From contig CAMKTS010000001.1 of NCBI GenBank assembly GCA_946415755.1, positions 124,001-188,000 of the forward strand: a DNA stretch of 64,000 nucleotides. The letters run 5' to 3'. Under the pieces are notes generated by a model. That model ran no database searches. It had not been told where the DNA came from and saw only the letters and a program-made list of their open reading frames with translations. The translations under genes and the position numbers were made by a program. Of the stretch, positions 7,523 to 15,958 are shown in pieces. Source of the stretch: an uncultured Prevotella sp. (GTDB taxonomy: Bacteria; Bacteroidota; Bacteroidia; Bacteroidales; Bacteroidaceae). Within the stretch, counting starts at the first letter, position 1. The number at the start of each line of letters is the position of its first letter.

Positions 7523-7600
7523 GTAAAAATATTGTTTGTAAACAACAAAAATCAGAAATAATTAAATTTTATTGTTTACGGACAATAAACTTGTTTAAAG

Positions 7601-7622
7601 TGACCAGGGGACTCCCTGATCA
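7601..7622 (-). terminator. terminator-like hairpin after the phosphatase gene
   Basis: Minus strand TGATCAGGG-AGTC-CCCTGGTCA followed by CTTTAAAC, a 9-bp stem with one mismatch, directly after the stop at 7627. The T tract is weak. Confidence 0.45.
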
Positions 7623-7626
7623 TTTG

Positions 7627-9612
7627 TTATCGGAGAAGATGTGAAAGTCGCAGACACATCATCGTCAGGTCATCGTTCGGCTCGGCACCGTTGCGGTGTT
7701 TGTCAACCTCGGCCTTGAGACGCTCGATCACCTGTTGTGACGTGTCGAAATGGGTGTTGCGCAGGATGTCCAGCAGACGCTCGTCGCCGAACTGCTCTTG
7801 CTGGGGATTCTCTGCTTCGTTGAGGCCGTCGGTATAGATAAACAACGGACGGTCCTTGATGGAATCGATTTCTTCGCCCTCGTATTCCAGGTCAGGCCAT
7901 AGGCCGATGGGCGCATTGGGAATCATCTCCAGGAAGTCGCCATTGTGCTCACCGCCTCCTATGACGGGGGGATTGTGACCGGCGTTGCAGAAGGAGAGAT
8001 GGCCCGACTGTAGGTCGAGCATACCGATGAACATCGTCACGAACATGCCGTTGACATTGTCCTCGCCCGAGAGCGCACTGTTGATGCGGGTGCAGATTTC
8101 GTTGGGCATCATTCCTTGGGCGGCGAGGGTGCGGAAGAGGCGTGTGGCCTGGGCCATGAAGAGCGAGGCGGGCACACCCTTGCCCGATACGTCGCCGACG
8201 GCGAAATAGAGCATGTCGCCTATCATGACGTAGCCGTAGAGGTCGCCGCCTACCTCCTTGGCAGGAATCATCGCGGCAAACATGTCGAGTCCCTCGCGGT
8301 CGGGGAACTGGTTGGGCACCATCGACATCTGTATGTCGCGGGCAATCTTCAGTTCACCCTCGATGCGTTCCTGCACAGCGCGCAGCTTGGCCAGTCGCTT
8401 GGACGAGCGGTAACGTGAGAAGGCGTAGAAGGCTCCACCGAACACTGCCAGCAGGATGATGGCCAGAATCAGGTAGAGCTGCCTGCGTTCGGCCTGCATC
8501 TTGTCGCGCTCGGCCTGCATCTTGTCGCGCTCTGCCTGCATCTTGAGTTCGTTCACCTCGAATCGCTTGTTCAGTTCGTTCAGCTTTTCCTTGTCGCTGA
8601 CTTTATTCAGCGAATCTTCGTAGGCATACAACTCGCGCAGCGTTGCCAGCGACTCTCGATAGCGGTTCAGCCCTTCCAGTGCCCTGTTCTTTATATCCAT
8701 GCCGAGAATCTTGTAGCTGTTCACGTCGTTTTCCATGGCAATGTCGTACAGCTGGCTGCCGTAGTTGAGCATGGCCCTGTAGTCCTTACGGGCAAACGAC
8801 AGGCGGGCTCTGAACTCAAGGACGAGCATTTGGTTGATGGGAACGGAGCCAGACCGATGATAAAAATATTCGCAGGAGTCGATGGCCGTGGCTGCTTCGT
8901 CAAGATGCTCTTGAGCCATCAGATGGTTTGACCTCTGCACATAGTAGAGTGCATTCCACATGCAGAACGTTGCATCGTTGAGTGTTGTGTCCCGGCTTTC
9001 CCTGTCGAGGAGGAACTTCCAGTTGCGAAATGCTGAGTCGGCTTCTTCATAATGTTTCTGGTCCAGCAGGGCGTTAAGATAATAATGGTATGATGTCATG
9101 GCCTGAGAAACATACGGAGAGTGGAAATAGCTGAAGGCCTTGCGCAGATTGCTGGCAGCCTCTTCGTTGTTTTCCTTGTAGGCATAGCCCTTGCCGAGCA
9201 CGCTGTAGGAGGTGAAGAGTCCGTAGTCGTCGTGATACTTCATGGCCGTGTCTTGCATGCGCGTGGCCTCGTCGGTGGCCTTGTCGAACTCGTCATCGAA
9301 GACGTATTCATCGGCCAGACATCCCCAAAGTTCGTAGTAGCGCTCGGAGAGGCCGTTGTTGCGGCAGAACTGCAGCGCCTCTGGTATCATGGCCTCGAGC
9401 GAGTCGGTCTGTCCGTCGTTATAATATTGGTATGCCTTGTTCATGAGTTCATATCCTATCCTTGCCGCACGGAAGGAGTCTGCCGTGTCGCGATGGGTCA
9501 CGGCTGCCGAATCGCCAGCGGGCTTTCCTGTGGTGTCCTGTCTGCATGCCGAGGGAATGACGGCCAGTAGCACCAGGCAAATCGTCTGTAATACTATAAT
9601 TCTTTTCATCAT
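7627..9612 (-). CDS. TPR and SpoIIE-type PP2C phosphatase
   Basis: A 661-residue protein. The N-terminus MMKRIIVLQTICLVLLAVIP ends in SACRQD, a lipoprotein signal. A periplasmic helical TPR-like region follows, then a coiled coil with three KMQAERD heptads, one transmembrane helix (LILAIILLAVFGGAFYAF), and a cytoplasmic SpoIIE/RsbU phosphatase domain with GGDLYGY, GDVSGKGV, MFVTMFIG, NAGHNPP and YTDGLNEAEN. Such enzymes dephosphorylate anti-anti-sigma or similar partners in response to an outside signal. I chose 9612 because the lipoprotein signal starts there and TACCTTTG lies only 5 bases upstream, making the message nearly leaderless. The longer frame to 9753 is repeat-like leader. Confidence 0.88.
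   Translation of the reverse strand: MMKRIIVLQTICLVLLAVIPSACRQDTTGKPAGDSAAVTHRDTADSFRAARIGYELMNKAYQYYNDGQTDSLEAMIPEALQFCRNNGLSERYYELWGCLADEYVFDDEFDKATDEATRMQDTAMKYHDDYGLFTSYSVLGKGYAYKENNEEAASNLRKAFSYFHSPYVSQAMTSYHYYLNALLDQKHYEEADSAFRNWKFLLDRESRDTTLNDATFCMWNALYYVQRSNHLMAQEHLDEAATAIDSCEYFYHRSGSVPINQMLVLEFRARLSFARKDYRAMLNYGSQLYDIAMENDVNSYKILGMDIKNRALEGLNRYRESLATLRELYAYEDSLNKVSDKEKLNELNKRFEVNELKMQAERDKMQAERDKMQAERRQLYLILAIILLAVFGGAFYAFSRYRSSKRLAKLRAVQERIEGELKIARDIQMSMVPNQFPDREGLDMFAAMIPAKEVGGDLYGYVMIGDMLYFAVGDVSGKGVPASLFMAQATRLFRTLAAQGMMPNEICTRINSALSGEDNVNGMFVTMFIGMLDLQSGHLSFCNAGHNPPVIGGGEHNGDFLEMIPNAPIGLWPDLEYEGEEIDSIKDRPLFIYTDGLNEAENPQQEQFGDERLLDILRNTHFDTSQQVIERLKAEVDKHRNGAEPNDDLTMMCLRLSHLLR
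8497..8550 (-). repeat. 21-bp tandem repeat coding a heptad
   Basis: About two and a half copies of a 21-bp unit encode KMQAERD three times, just before the membrane helix of the phosphatase. In this case the repeat makes a coiled coil. Confidence 0.8.
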
Positions 9613-9617
9613 GGCTG

Positions 9618-9625
9618 CAAAGGTA
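9618..9625 (-). promoter_or_regulatory. leaderless-type promoter of the phosphatase gene
   Basis: TACCTTTG followed by CAGCC and then ATGATGAAAAG. The same 20-base arrangement occurs before the BtuF-like gene at 29322-29329. Transcription would start at or next to the ATG. Confidence 0.55.
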
Positions 9626-9712
9626 AGCAAAAAAAAGAAAAAAGATGATGGCGGCACTTTTTTTTCACTTTTATTCAGTGTCTTTGACCCCAAGGCCGTG
9701 AAGATGGAAAAG

Positions 9713-9741
9713 GGGGACTTGCCTCGCGGCAGACTCCCCCG
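9713..9741 (-). promoter_or_regulatory. GC-rich hairpin in leader, possible attenuator
   Basis: Minus strand GGGGGAGTCTGCC-GCGA-GGCAAGTCCCCC followed by TTTTCC. It lies between an outer promoter (TACCTTTG at 9835-9842) and the phosphatase gene and could end or trim the longer transcript. Confidence 0.4.
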
Positions 9742-9834
9742 AAAACTAAACAAATACTCTTTATGAATTTTCTTTTTTTATGGCTAAAAATCGTTTTACT
9801 TCGCTGTACAAGCAGCGACCTTTGATTCTGGGTG

Positions 9835-9842
9835 CAAAGGTA
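9835..9842 (-). promoter_or_regulatory. outer promoter -7 element
   Basis: TACCTTTG on the minus strand. The transcript would cross about 220 nt of leader before the phosphatase gene. Confidence 0.4.
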
Positions 9843-9939
9843 GTATGAATCAACGAGCTGTGCAATACTCAAAAGTAGGGTTTTTTCTTACGGCATCTTC
9901 CGTAGCGAATACCAAACGGGTTAATCATAAATAGGTAGC

Positions 9940-10881
9940 CTAAAGGAAACAGACGAGGACTGCGATGGAAATGGCGAGGGCTTCGGCGGTGCGGTTGACA
10001 CGCACGGCTACCAGCATGTCGGCAGTGGCCAGCTCACGGGCCTTCTCGCCAATGTATGGCTTGTCGAACAGTTCGCCGAAATAGTAGTGGGGCCCACCGA
10101 AACGGCAGTCGAGGATGCCTGCCAGAGCCGCTTCCGGATAGCCGCTGTTGGGCGAGGCATGCATTCGGCCGTAGCGGCGGATGAAAAGAGCCCCCCTCTT
10201 TCCCCTTTCGGTGAGACATAGGGGTGCTACCATCAGCAGGGCTGTGAGACGTGCAGGGATGTAGTTGGCCACGTCGTCGATGTGGGCTGCCCAGCAACCG
10301 AAGTCCTTGTAGCGTTCTGTGCGGTAGCCTATCATGGAGTCGAGTGTGTTCACCATCTTATAGGCCAGCATGGCAGGTACGCCACCCACGGCTAGCCAAA
10401 ACAGCGGGGCAATCACTCCGTCGCTCAGGTTCTCGGCCAGTGTCTCCAAGGCCGCTGTGCGAATCTCCTGTGCTGACAGTTCAGAAGTGTCGCGCCCTAC
10501 GATGCGGGCCACCTGTCTTCTCCCTTCTTCCAGCGAACGGTCTACGGCACGGAATACCTCGCGCACCTCCCGAATCAGCGTTGTGCCAGCGAGACAGTAG
10601 AAAATCAGCAGAGCTGAAATGAGGAATGAGAAAGGGGGAATGAAAGAGGAAAAAGAAGTAATGAACAGTGAGGTGACGGCGAAGACGAGGACGATGAGAA
10701 AGACGGACATCAAGGCCCCTTTCAGCATTCGATGCGAGCCTTTGTTCAGCCTCTTTTCGCCCAAGGCAATCATCTTGCCAAAGCCAACAACAGGATGAGG
10801 CAGCCACGCGGGGTCGCCCAGCATGAGGTCGAGCAGCCAGCCTGTCAGTAAGGGCAGTATGGATATCCAGGCATCGTTCAT
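9940..10881 (-). CDS. cbiB: adenosylcobinamide-phosphate synthase CbiB
   Basis: A 313-residue integral membrane protein that attaches aminopropanol (phosphate) to adenosylcobyric acid to give adenosylcobinamide (phosphate). The N-terminus has the family mark LLDLMLGDPAWLPHPVVGFG, then EKRLNKG. The middle has ETLAENLSDGVIAPLFW and YKMVNTLDSMIGY, both strongly conserved. Length is normal (about 310-320). It overlaps the CbiA-CbiP gene by 4 bases, so it is the last gene of the minus-strand cobalamin operon. Around 10617-10670 the plus strand reads as AATGAGGAATGAGAAAG-type repeats, coding the loop and helix FSSFIPPFSFLISALL. Confidence 0.95.
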   Translation of the reverse strand: MNDAWISILPLLTGWLLDLMLGDPAWLPHPVVGFGKMIALGEKRLNKGSHRMLKGALMSVFLIVLVFAVTSLFITSFSSFIPPFSFLISALLIFYCLAGTTLIREVREVFRAVDRSLEEGRRQVARIVGRDTSELSAQEIRTAALETLAENLSDGVIAPLFWLAVGGVPAMLAYKMVNTLDSMIGYRTERYKDFGCWAAHIDDVANYIPARLTALLMVAPLCLTERGKRGALFIRRYGRMHASPNSGYPEAALAGILDCRFGGPHYYFGELFDKPYIGEKARELATADMLVAVRVNRTAEALAISIAVLVCFL

Positions 10882-13796
10882 CGTCCTTGATGGTCATGGT
10901 TGTCACGGCCTTGCAGTATCTGGTAGAGCCGTGGAATGTCTACATACTTGCGCACATGGTCGGCCAACTTGTCGTATTGCTGCTCTTTGAAGGTTTGCGG
11001 ATCGCGGGGGCGATTCTCCAGATTCGTTTTCCCCAGAACAGGATTAGGAGAACTGTACTCCTTGAGAAGATACTCGATAACGGGTGCGTTGTCGAGGAAA
11101 CCATGGATGTAGGTGCCGATGCAATGGTCGGTATGGAGGATGGCCTGGTCTGTGTCGCTGATGCCCTGATGAATCTCATAGCCCTGACACTTCTGGCCGT
11201 CAAACGTAAACGTCACCTGTCGGGTGGTCTTCTCTGCGGTCATCGTGGTATGGATGGGGAGCACGCCCAGTCCGGGAAGACTTGTAATGCTACCCTCGAT
11301 GCCGTCGGGGTCGCTGACCGTCTGTCCCAGCATCTGGTAGCCGCCACAGATACCTACGATCATCTTGCCATTACGATGGGCGCGCTGAATGGCCTGCGCA
11401 CAACCGTTTCGGCGCAACTCCAGGAGGTCATCGAGCGTAGACTTCGTGCCGGGCAGGATGATGATGTCGGCACGACTGATATCCGTCACATTATTCGTAT
11501 AGAAGAGGTTGACGCGAGGGTCGCGCTCCAAAGTGTCGAAGTCGGTGAAGTTGCTGATGTGGCGTAACAGCACTACTGCTACATTCACCTTGCCCTCGGC
11601 CAACTCGCGTTGTTTCTTCTCGAGGCTGACGCTGTCCTCCTCCTCGATAAAGATGTCCTTATAATAAGGTACGACACCCAGGACGGGTATGCCGCATATT
11701 TCTTCCAGCATCTTGCGCCCTTCGTCAAAGAGACGCATGTCGCCCCGGAACTTGTTGATGATAATACCCTTGATGAGCTTCCTGTCCTCAGGAGTCTGTA
11801 GCATGATGCTGCCATAGACAGAGGCAAATACGCCACCACGGTCGATGTCGGCCACGAGAATGACATGGGCATTGGCATGACGGGCCATGGGCAGGTTCAC
11901 CAAGTCGGTATCCCTCAGGTTGATTTCCGAAATACTTCCAGCACCCTCCATCACAATGGGATTGTAGCGGGCAGCCAGGCGGTCGAAGGCGGCACACACC
12001 ACTCTGCGGAAGTCTAAAGAACACAGTAGGGTCGGTTCCGCTGTGTTCTCCGCTCTTCTCCAATAGTCGTAGGCATCACGATTGCCGATAGGCTTGCCGT
12101 TCAGCACCACTTGTGAGGTGTGGTCAGAGCTTGGCTTGAGCAGCAACGGGTTCATATCCGTATGACAGGGGATGCCTGCTGCCTCTGCCTGTACGGCCTG
12201 TGCGCGTCCTATCTCCAGGCCTTCGGGTGTGGCATAGCTGTTCAATGCCATGTTCTGCGCCTTGAAGGGGGCGGGGTGGTAGCCGTCTTGCTTGAAGATG
12301 CGGCACAACGCCGTTGCAATGACGCTCTTTCCTACGTCGCTGCCCGTTCCAGCCAGCATGATGGCAGTCCCCCTTGCATCGCCCCTTGGGGGGGGGGCTA
12401 GAGGCACATCATCTACTGCGGGTAAGAGCGAATCGCCCCCCTCGCGTTTCTTCCCCCCAAGGGGGGATGTAAGGGGGGCTATATGCGTATAGCTTGCCAG
12501 CACATTCTTGTATTTGAACACGGGGGTGTCTACAGGCTCTTCCTTGGCATTATAGACCTGTGTGGCAGAAATCAAGGGTAAACCTTGATTCGCCAGTTGC
12601 GTATAGTGAAACTCATGGCCGCGATATTCCTTACCGTCGAGAACAAACCTGCGATAGCCTAACGTCAGCCTGCGGTCGGCCTTGCGAGCAGTGATGGAGT
12701 AGGGGAGTACGCCGCACATCGGGTATTCGCCATCGTCTGTTACAATCTTCTCGCAGAGATACATCATGCCGCCGCATTCGGCCACAATTCTTCCGCTTCG
12801 TTCGGCATACGCCTTGACGGCTCGCCTGCAGGCCTCGTTTCCTGCCAATGCCTCCAGATGCTTCTCTGGATAGCCCCCTGGCAGGTAGAGCAAATCGACA
12901 TCCGACAGGTCGGGTACGTCGGTCTCCGGGTCGAAGAAACGTTTCGTCCGGAAGGCATCCAGCGTCTCCTGGTATAGAAACGAGAAGCTTTCGCTGTTGC
13001 GGGCTATCATGGCCGAGAGTTTCTGTGTGGGAAACTGCCGGTTTCCTTGTCGGAAACAATCGGTCTCAGTGCTGGAAACTTCGGTTCCTGTGCTGGAAAC
13101 TTCAGTCCCTGTGCTGGAAACTTCAGTTTCCAGACATAAACCTTCCAGCATGCACAGCTTCTGCCAGTCTACGTGCGCTTCCAGTAGTGCGATGAGTGCC
13201 TGGCTCTCGGCCTGTTGCGAGAAGTCAAGCCCCAGATAGCGTGAATGCTGTTCCAGCGAGGCTTGCTTGGGCAGATAGCCGAAGCACTCCATGCCGAGGT
13301 CGGCACACACCTGTCGCAACATCTGGAAATGCCGCTCACTCCCCACCTTGTTAAAGATAACGCCAGCGATATGTATATCTTTGCGGAAGTTGGCGAATCC
13401 CTGTAGCAGCGGAGCCATAGAGTAGGCAGCACTCTTGGCATCCACCACCAATACCACGGGAGTTCCGAGTGTGGCAGCGATGTCGGCAGCAGAGCCTTTG
13501 TCGCGGTCATAACCGTCAAACAGGCCCATCATGCCCTCTATGATGCAGATGTCAGCATCTGCACCATAGTGGTCAAACAGCTCGCGAACATGCTGTGGTG
13601 TAGCCATAAATGTGTCGAGGTTGACACTTGGCCTATGGCATACCGCTTCATGGAACTTCGTGTCGATATAGTCAGGGCCGCACTTGAAGGGCTGCACCTT
13701 GTAGCCCTTGGCCGTAAACAATGCCATCAGCCCTCGCGAGACTGTTGTCTTGCCAGAGCCGCTGGTGGGTGCTGCTATGAGGAAGTGATGTTTCAC
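10878..13796 (-). CDS. fused cobyrinate a,c-diamide synthase / cobyric acid synthase
   Basis: A 972-residue fusion of two glutamine-dependent amidases of corrin synthesis. Residues 1 to about 430 are CbiA/CobB: Walker A APTSGSGKTT near the start, KCGPDYIDTKFH, and the glutaminase cysteine in ECGGMMYL. Residues from about 478 are CbiP/CobQ: AGTGSDVGKS, PFKAQNMALNS, MEGAGSISEINL and the glutaminase cysteine in GICGGYQMLG. The start codon is GTG at 13796; the P-loop follows at once, so no later start is possible. Two repeat-rich inserts lie in frame: SSTGTEV repeats inside the CbiA half (13030-13131) and a G/C-run linker between halves (12386-12479). Confidence 0.95.
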   Translation of the reverse strand: MKHHFLIAAPTSGSGKTTVSRGLMALFTAKGYKVQPFKCGPDYIDTKFHEAVCHRPSVNLDTFMATPQHVRELFDHYGADADICIIEGMMGLFDGYDRDKGSAADIAATLGTPVVLVVDAKSAAYSMAPLLQGFANFRKDIHIAGVIFNKVGSERHFQMLRQVCADLGMECFGYLPKQASLEQHSRYLGLDFSQQAESQALIALLEAHVDWQKLCMLEGLCLETEVSSTGTEVSSTGTEVSSTETDCFRQGNRQFPTQKLSAMIARNSESFSFLYQETLDAFRTKRFFDPETDVPDLSDVDLLYLPGGYPEKHLEALAGNEACRRAVKAYAERSGRIVAECGGMMYLCEKIVTDDGEYPMCGVLPYSITARKADRRLTLGYRRFVLDGKEYRGHEFHYTQLANQGLPLISATQVYNAKEEPVDTPVFKYKNVLASYTHIAPLTSPLGGKKREGGDSLLPAVDDVPLAPPPRGDARGTAIMLAGTGSDVGKSVIATALCRIFKQDGYHPAPFKAQNMALNSYATPEGLEIGRAQAVQAEAAGIPCHTDMNPLLLKPSSDHTSQVVLNGKPIGNRDAYDYWRRAENTAEPTLLCSLDFRRVVCAAFDRLAARYNPIVMEGAGSISEINLRDTDLVNLPMARHANAHVILVADIDRGGVFASVYGSIMLQTPEDRKLIKGIIINKFRGDMRLFDEGRKMLEEICGIPVLGVVPYYKDIFIEEEDSVSLEKKQRELAEGKVNVAVVLLRHISNFTDFDTLERDPRVNLFYTNNVTDISRADIIILPGTKSTLDDLLELRRNGCAQAIQRAHRNGKMIVGICGGYQMLGQTVSDPDGIEGSITSLPGLGVLPIHTTMTAEKTTRQVTFTFDGQKCQGYEIHQGISDTDQAILHTDHCIGTYIHGFLDNAPVIEYLLKEYSSPNPVLGKTNLENRPRDPQTFKEQQYDKLADHVRKYVDIPRLYQILQGRDNHDHQGR
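12386..12479. repeat. palindromic G/C-run element in the fusion linker
   Basis: CCCCTTGGGG at the left end and CCCCCCAAGGGGGG near the right end bound a stretch coding PLTSPLGGKKREGG and PLAPPPRGD between the CbiA and CbiP halves. It stays in frame and has low complexity, unlike the flanking enzyme domains. Confidence 0.6.
13030..13131. repeat. five palindromic units, 21-22-bp period, in coding sequence
   Basis: Units starting GGAAAC at 13030, 13052, 13074, 13095 and 13116 (GGAAACTGCCGGTTTCC, GGAAACTTCAGTTTCC and variants) have spacers of about 5-6 bp. The minus-strand translation gives three SSTGTEV-type heptapeptides. The units are the same style as those at 1808-1866. Confidence 0.8.
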
Positions 13797-13826
13797 GCTG
13801 CGAAGTTACGAAAAAAAAACGAAAGC

Positions 13827-15953
13827 TCAATATTTGAACCGCACTTTCATACCTACCACGAGCATGCGCCCCGGAGAATACAGCGCATATTTCCTGTTGG
13901 TAGCGTCAATACGGCTGTCCACCTTGTTGAAGATGTTGTCGATGCCGATACTGGGTTCTATGTAGGCCCACTTCGCCACGTCTATGCTGTGTGTCGTATT
14001 CACGTTCCACACCCCGAAGCCAGGAGCATTCTCGTAGTCAGGATAATACGTCTTCGACTGGATGCGTCCGTTCAGGTTGACGTTCAGTGTGTAGCATCTC
14101 CACGAATGGTGATAGTTGGCGGCGATGGTGGCAGCATGTCGTATGCTGCGCTCCAGCAGCGTCCATTCCTCACCACTCTTGCTGCGGGCGTAGGTATAGA
14201 CATAGTTGCCCGAAAGGTTCAGTCCGGGCAGCAGGTTGGCAGAGACGTTCAGCTGGAAGCCCTTCACTTCCGAGCGGTCGCTGTTCTGATAGAGCGAATA
14301 GCGTTCCAGCTTCTGAGCCTGGGCGGCTGTCATCTCAGGGAATTCTGCCTGAAGCATAGCCAGCGCGGCGGCATCGACGTTGATATTCTTTCTGACCACC
14401 ATGTCGTTGATGCGGTTGACATATCCTGTGATGCCTACGGCCAGCCGTTGTGTGCGGTATTCGGCATTGAGGGCGAAGTAATGGCTCTTCTCAGGCGAGA
14501 GATCCTTGTTGCCGAAGATGATCTGCGCCTTGCCGCGATTCACGGAGAAGTAGTGGTAGTACAGTTCGTCGAGACCAGGAGCGCGGAATCCGGCCGAATA
14601 GGTCAGTCGCAGCCGGAAGTTGCCAGGTGCATACATCAGCGTGGCCTTAGGAGTCAGTCGCTGGTTAAACGTTTCATGGTGCGTCAGTCGCAGGCCCACC
14701 GTTGCCGTCAGGTTCTTCACCAGTTGCATCTCGTGCTGGGCGTAGGCCGCCAGCGTGTAGGCATCCTGCTGGATGTTGCCCGATGTTGCCGTCAGATAGT
14801 CTTTGTGCCATTCTGCCCCAAAGATGGTGGTGCTGTGGGTAGTCAGTCCGAGGATGGCTTTCAGCTCGACATCCATCGAGCGTTGCTTCTTCGACTGTAC
14901 GTAGGTGCCAAGGGGGAAACCCTTGGCTGCGAGGTCTACGTCGTATTCCTTGCCATAGCGGAAGCGGTCGACGGTGAAGTCGGCCTGCAGGGAGTTGCGG
15001 CTGGTGAATTTGTAGATACCGCCCACGTTCCAGCGGAAGCCCCGATAGCGCATCTCGTAGTCGGTACCACCTGTCACGTCCTGACGGGTTTCAGGGCGGT
15101 TGGTTATCTTGTTGGAGTAGTCTAAGCCTACATTCATAGCCAGGTGCGTGTTGGGAGAGTAGGTAAACTTCTGCGACAGCACTTTTGAACGATAGCCCGT
15201 AAACAGCGGGGCTATGGTAGGCTGTATCTCTGTGGCAGACCCCTTCACATATTCCCAACCGTTCGTCTGGTAGCTGTCGGCGCGGTCGTACACGAACGAG
15301 GTGTACGAGCCAAAGCCCTTGGTGAAGACATCTACGTTGACGCTTTCCGTCAGCTGTCCCTTGCCGCTGACACGGGTGTCGCTCGTGGCACTCACCAACT
15401 GCTGTGTGGGTTGGTCGGTGATGATATTGATGACACCGGCAATGGCATCGCTGCCGTAGAGTGATGATGCAGCTCCGTCGAGTACCTCGATACGCTTTAC
15501 GCGCGACATGTTGATACGGTTCAGGTCGACGTTGTTGGAGATATCGCCCGACAGTTTCTGACCATTCACCAGAATCAGGATATATTTGTTGCCCAAGCCG
15601 TTCAGTCGAAGGAAGGTTCCCATGGAGTTGGGAGCCATCGACACTTGTGGCATCATGCGTACCAGAGCGGCATCGAACGTGTTGATGCCTTGCTCACGGA
15701 TTTCCTGACTGCTCAGCACATGGACGGGGGTAGTGGTAGACTTCAGGCGCTGGTGGTGACCAGATCCCGTCACTACCACAGGGTTGAGGTTATAGGTGCG
15801 GCTGGTCATCGACGAGTCGCGCCGCTCCAGACGATTGGTACTCACCATCGGACGATTGGTACTCACCATCGTCTTGTGGATTTGCGAGAAAGCGGCACTC
15901 CCCGAAAGGAGTGCCACCAGCATAAGGATAACAATTCTTACTGTTCTTTTCAT
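13827..15953 (-). CDS. TonB-dependent receptor, probably for corrinoids
   Basis: A 708-residue outer-membrane receptor. A signal peptide (MKRTVRIVILMLVALLSGSAAFS) is followed by a short repeat, VSTNRPMVSTNR. The plug domain has NPVVVTGSGHHQRLK, VLDGAASSLYGSDAIAGVINI, and the 22-strand barrel ends in MLVVGMKVRFKY with a terminal aromatic residue. Length and motifs fit BtuB-like receptors. It lies 5 bases after the CbiK-like lipoprotein in a riboswitch-controlled operon, which supports corrinoid or cobalt-related cargo. Cargo is inferred from context. Confidence 0.9.
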   Translation of the reverse strand: MKRTVRIVILMLVALLSGSAAFSQIHKTMVSTNRPMVSTNRLERRDSSMTSRTYNLNPVVVTGSGHHQRLKSTTTPVHVLSSQEIREQGINTFDAALVRMMPQVSMAPNSMGTFLRLNGLGNKYILILVNGQKLSGDISNNVDLNRINMSRVKRIEVLDGAASSLYGSDAIAGVINIITDQPTQQLVSATSDTRVSGKGQLTESVNVDVFTKGFGSYTSFVYDRADSYQTNGWEYVKGSATEIQPTIAPLFTGYRSKVLSQKFTYSPNTHLAMNVGLDYSNKITNRPETRQDVTGGTDYEMRYRGFRWNVGGIYKFTSRNSLQADFTVDRFRYGKEYDVDLAAKGFPLGTYVQSKKQRSMDVELKAILGLTTHSTTIFGAEWHKDYLTATSGNIQQDAYTLAAYAQHEMQLVKNLTATVGLRLTHHETFNQRLTPKATLMYAPGNFRLRLTYSAGFRAPGLDELYYHYFSVNRGKAQIIFGNKDLSPEKSHYFALNAEYRTQRLAVGITGYVNRINDMVVRKNINVDAAALAMLQAEFPEMTAAQAQKLERYSLYQNSDRSEVKGFQLNVSANLLPGLNLSGNYVYTYARSKSGEEWTLLERSIRHAATIAANYHHSWRCYTLNVNLNGRIQSKTYYPDYENAPGFGVWNVNTTHSIDVAKWAYIEPSIGIDNIFNKVDSRIDATNRKYALYSPGRMLVVGMKVRFKY
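15830..15873. repeat. 21-bp tandem palindromic unit in receptor N-terminus
   Basis: Two exact copies of a 21-bp unit, starting at 15830 and 15851, code MVSTNR twice. The second unit with its next bases has GACGAT/ATCGTC arms around a GGT-ACTC-ACC core. Confidence 0.75.
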
Positions 15954-15958
15954 GCCAC

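Noticed and set aside
9613..9753. N-terminal extension of the phosphatase
   Set aside because: It consists of a GC hairpin and K-rich low-complexity sequence, and the lipoprotein signal begins at 9612.
13569..15125. 518-residue open frame on the plus strand
   Set aside because: It is antisense to the CbiA-CbiP and TonB-receptor genes, has no family motif, and its length follows from codon bias of the real genes.
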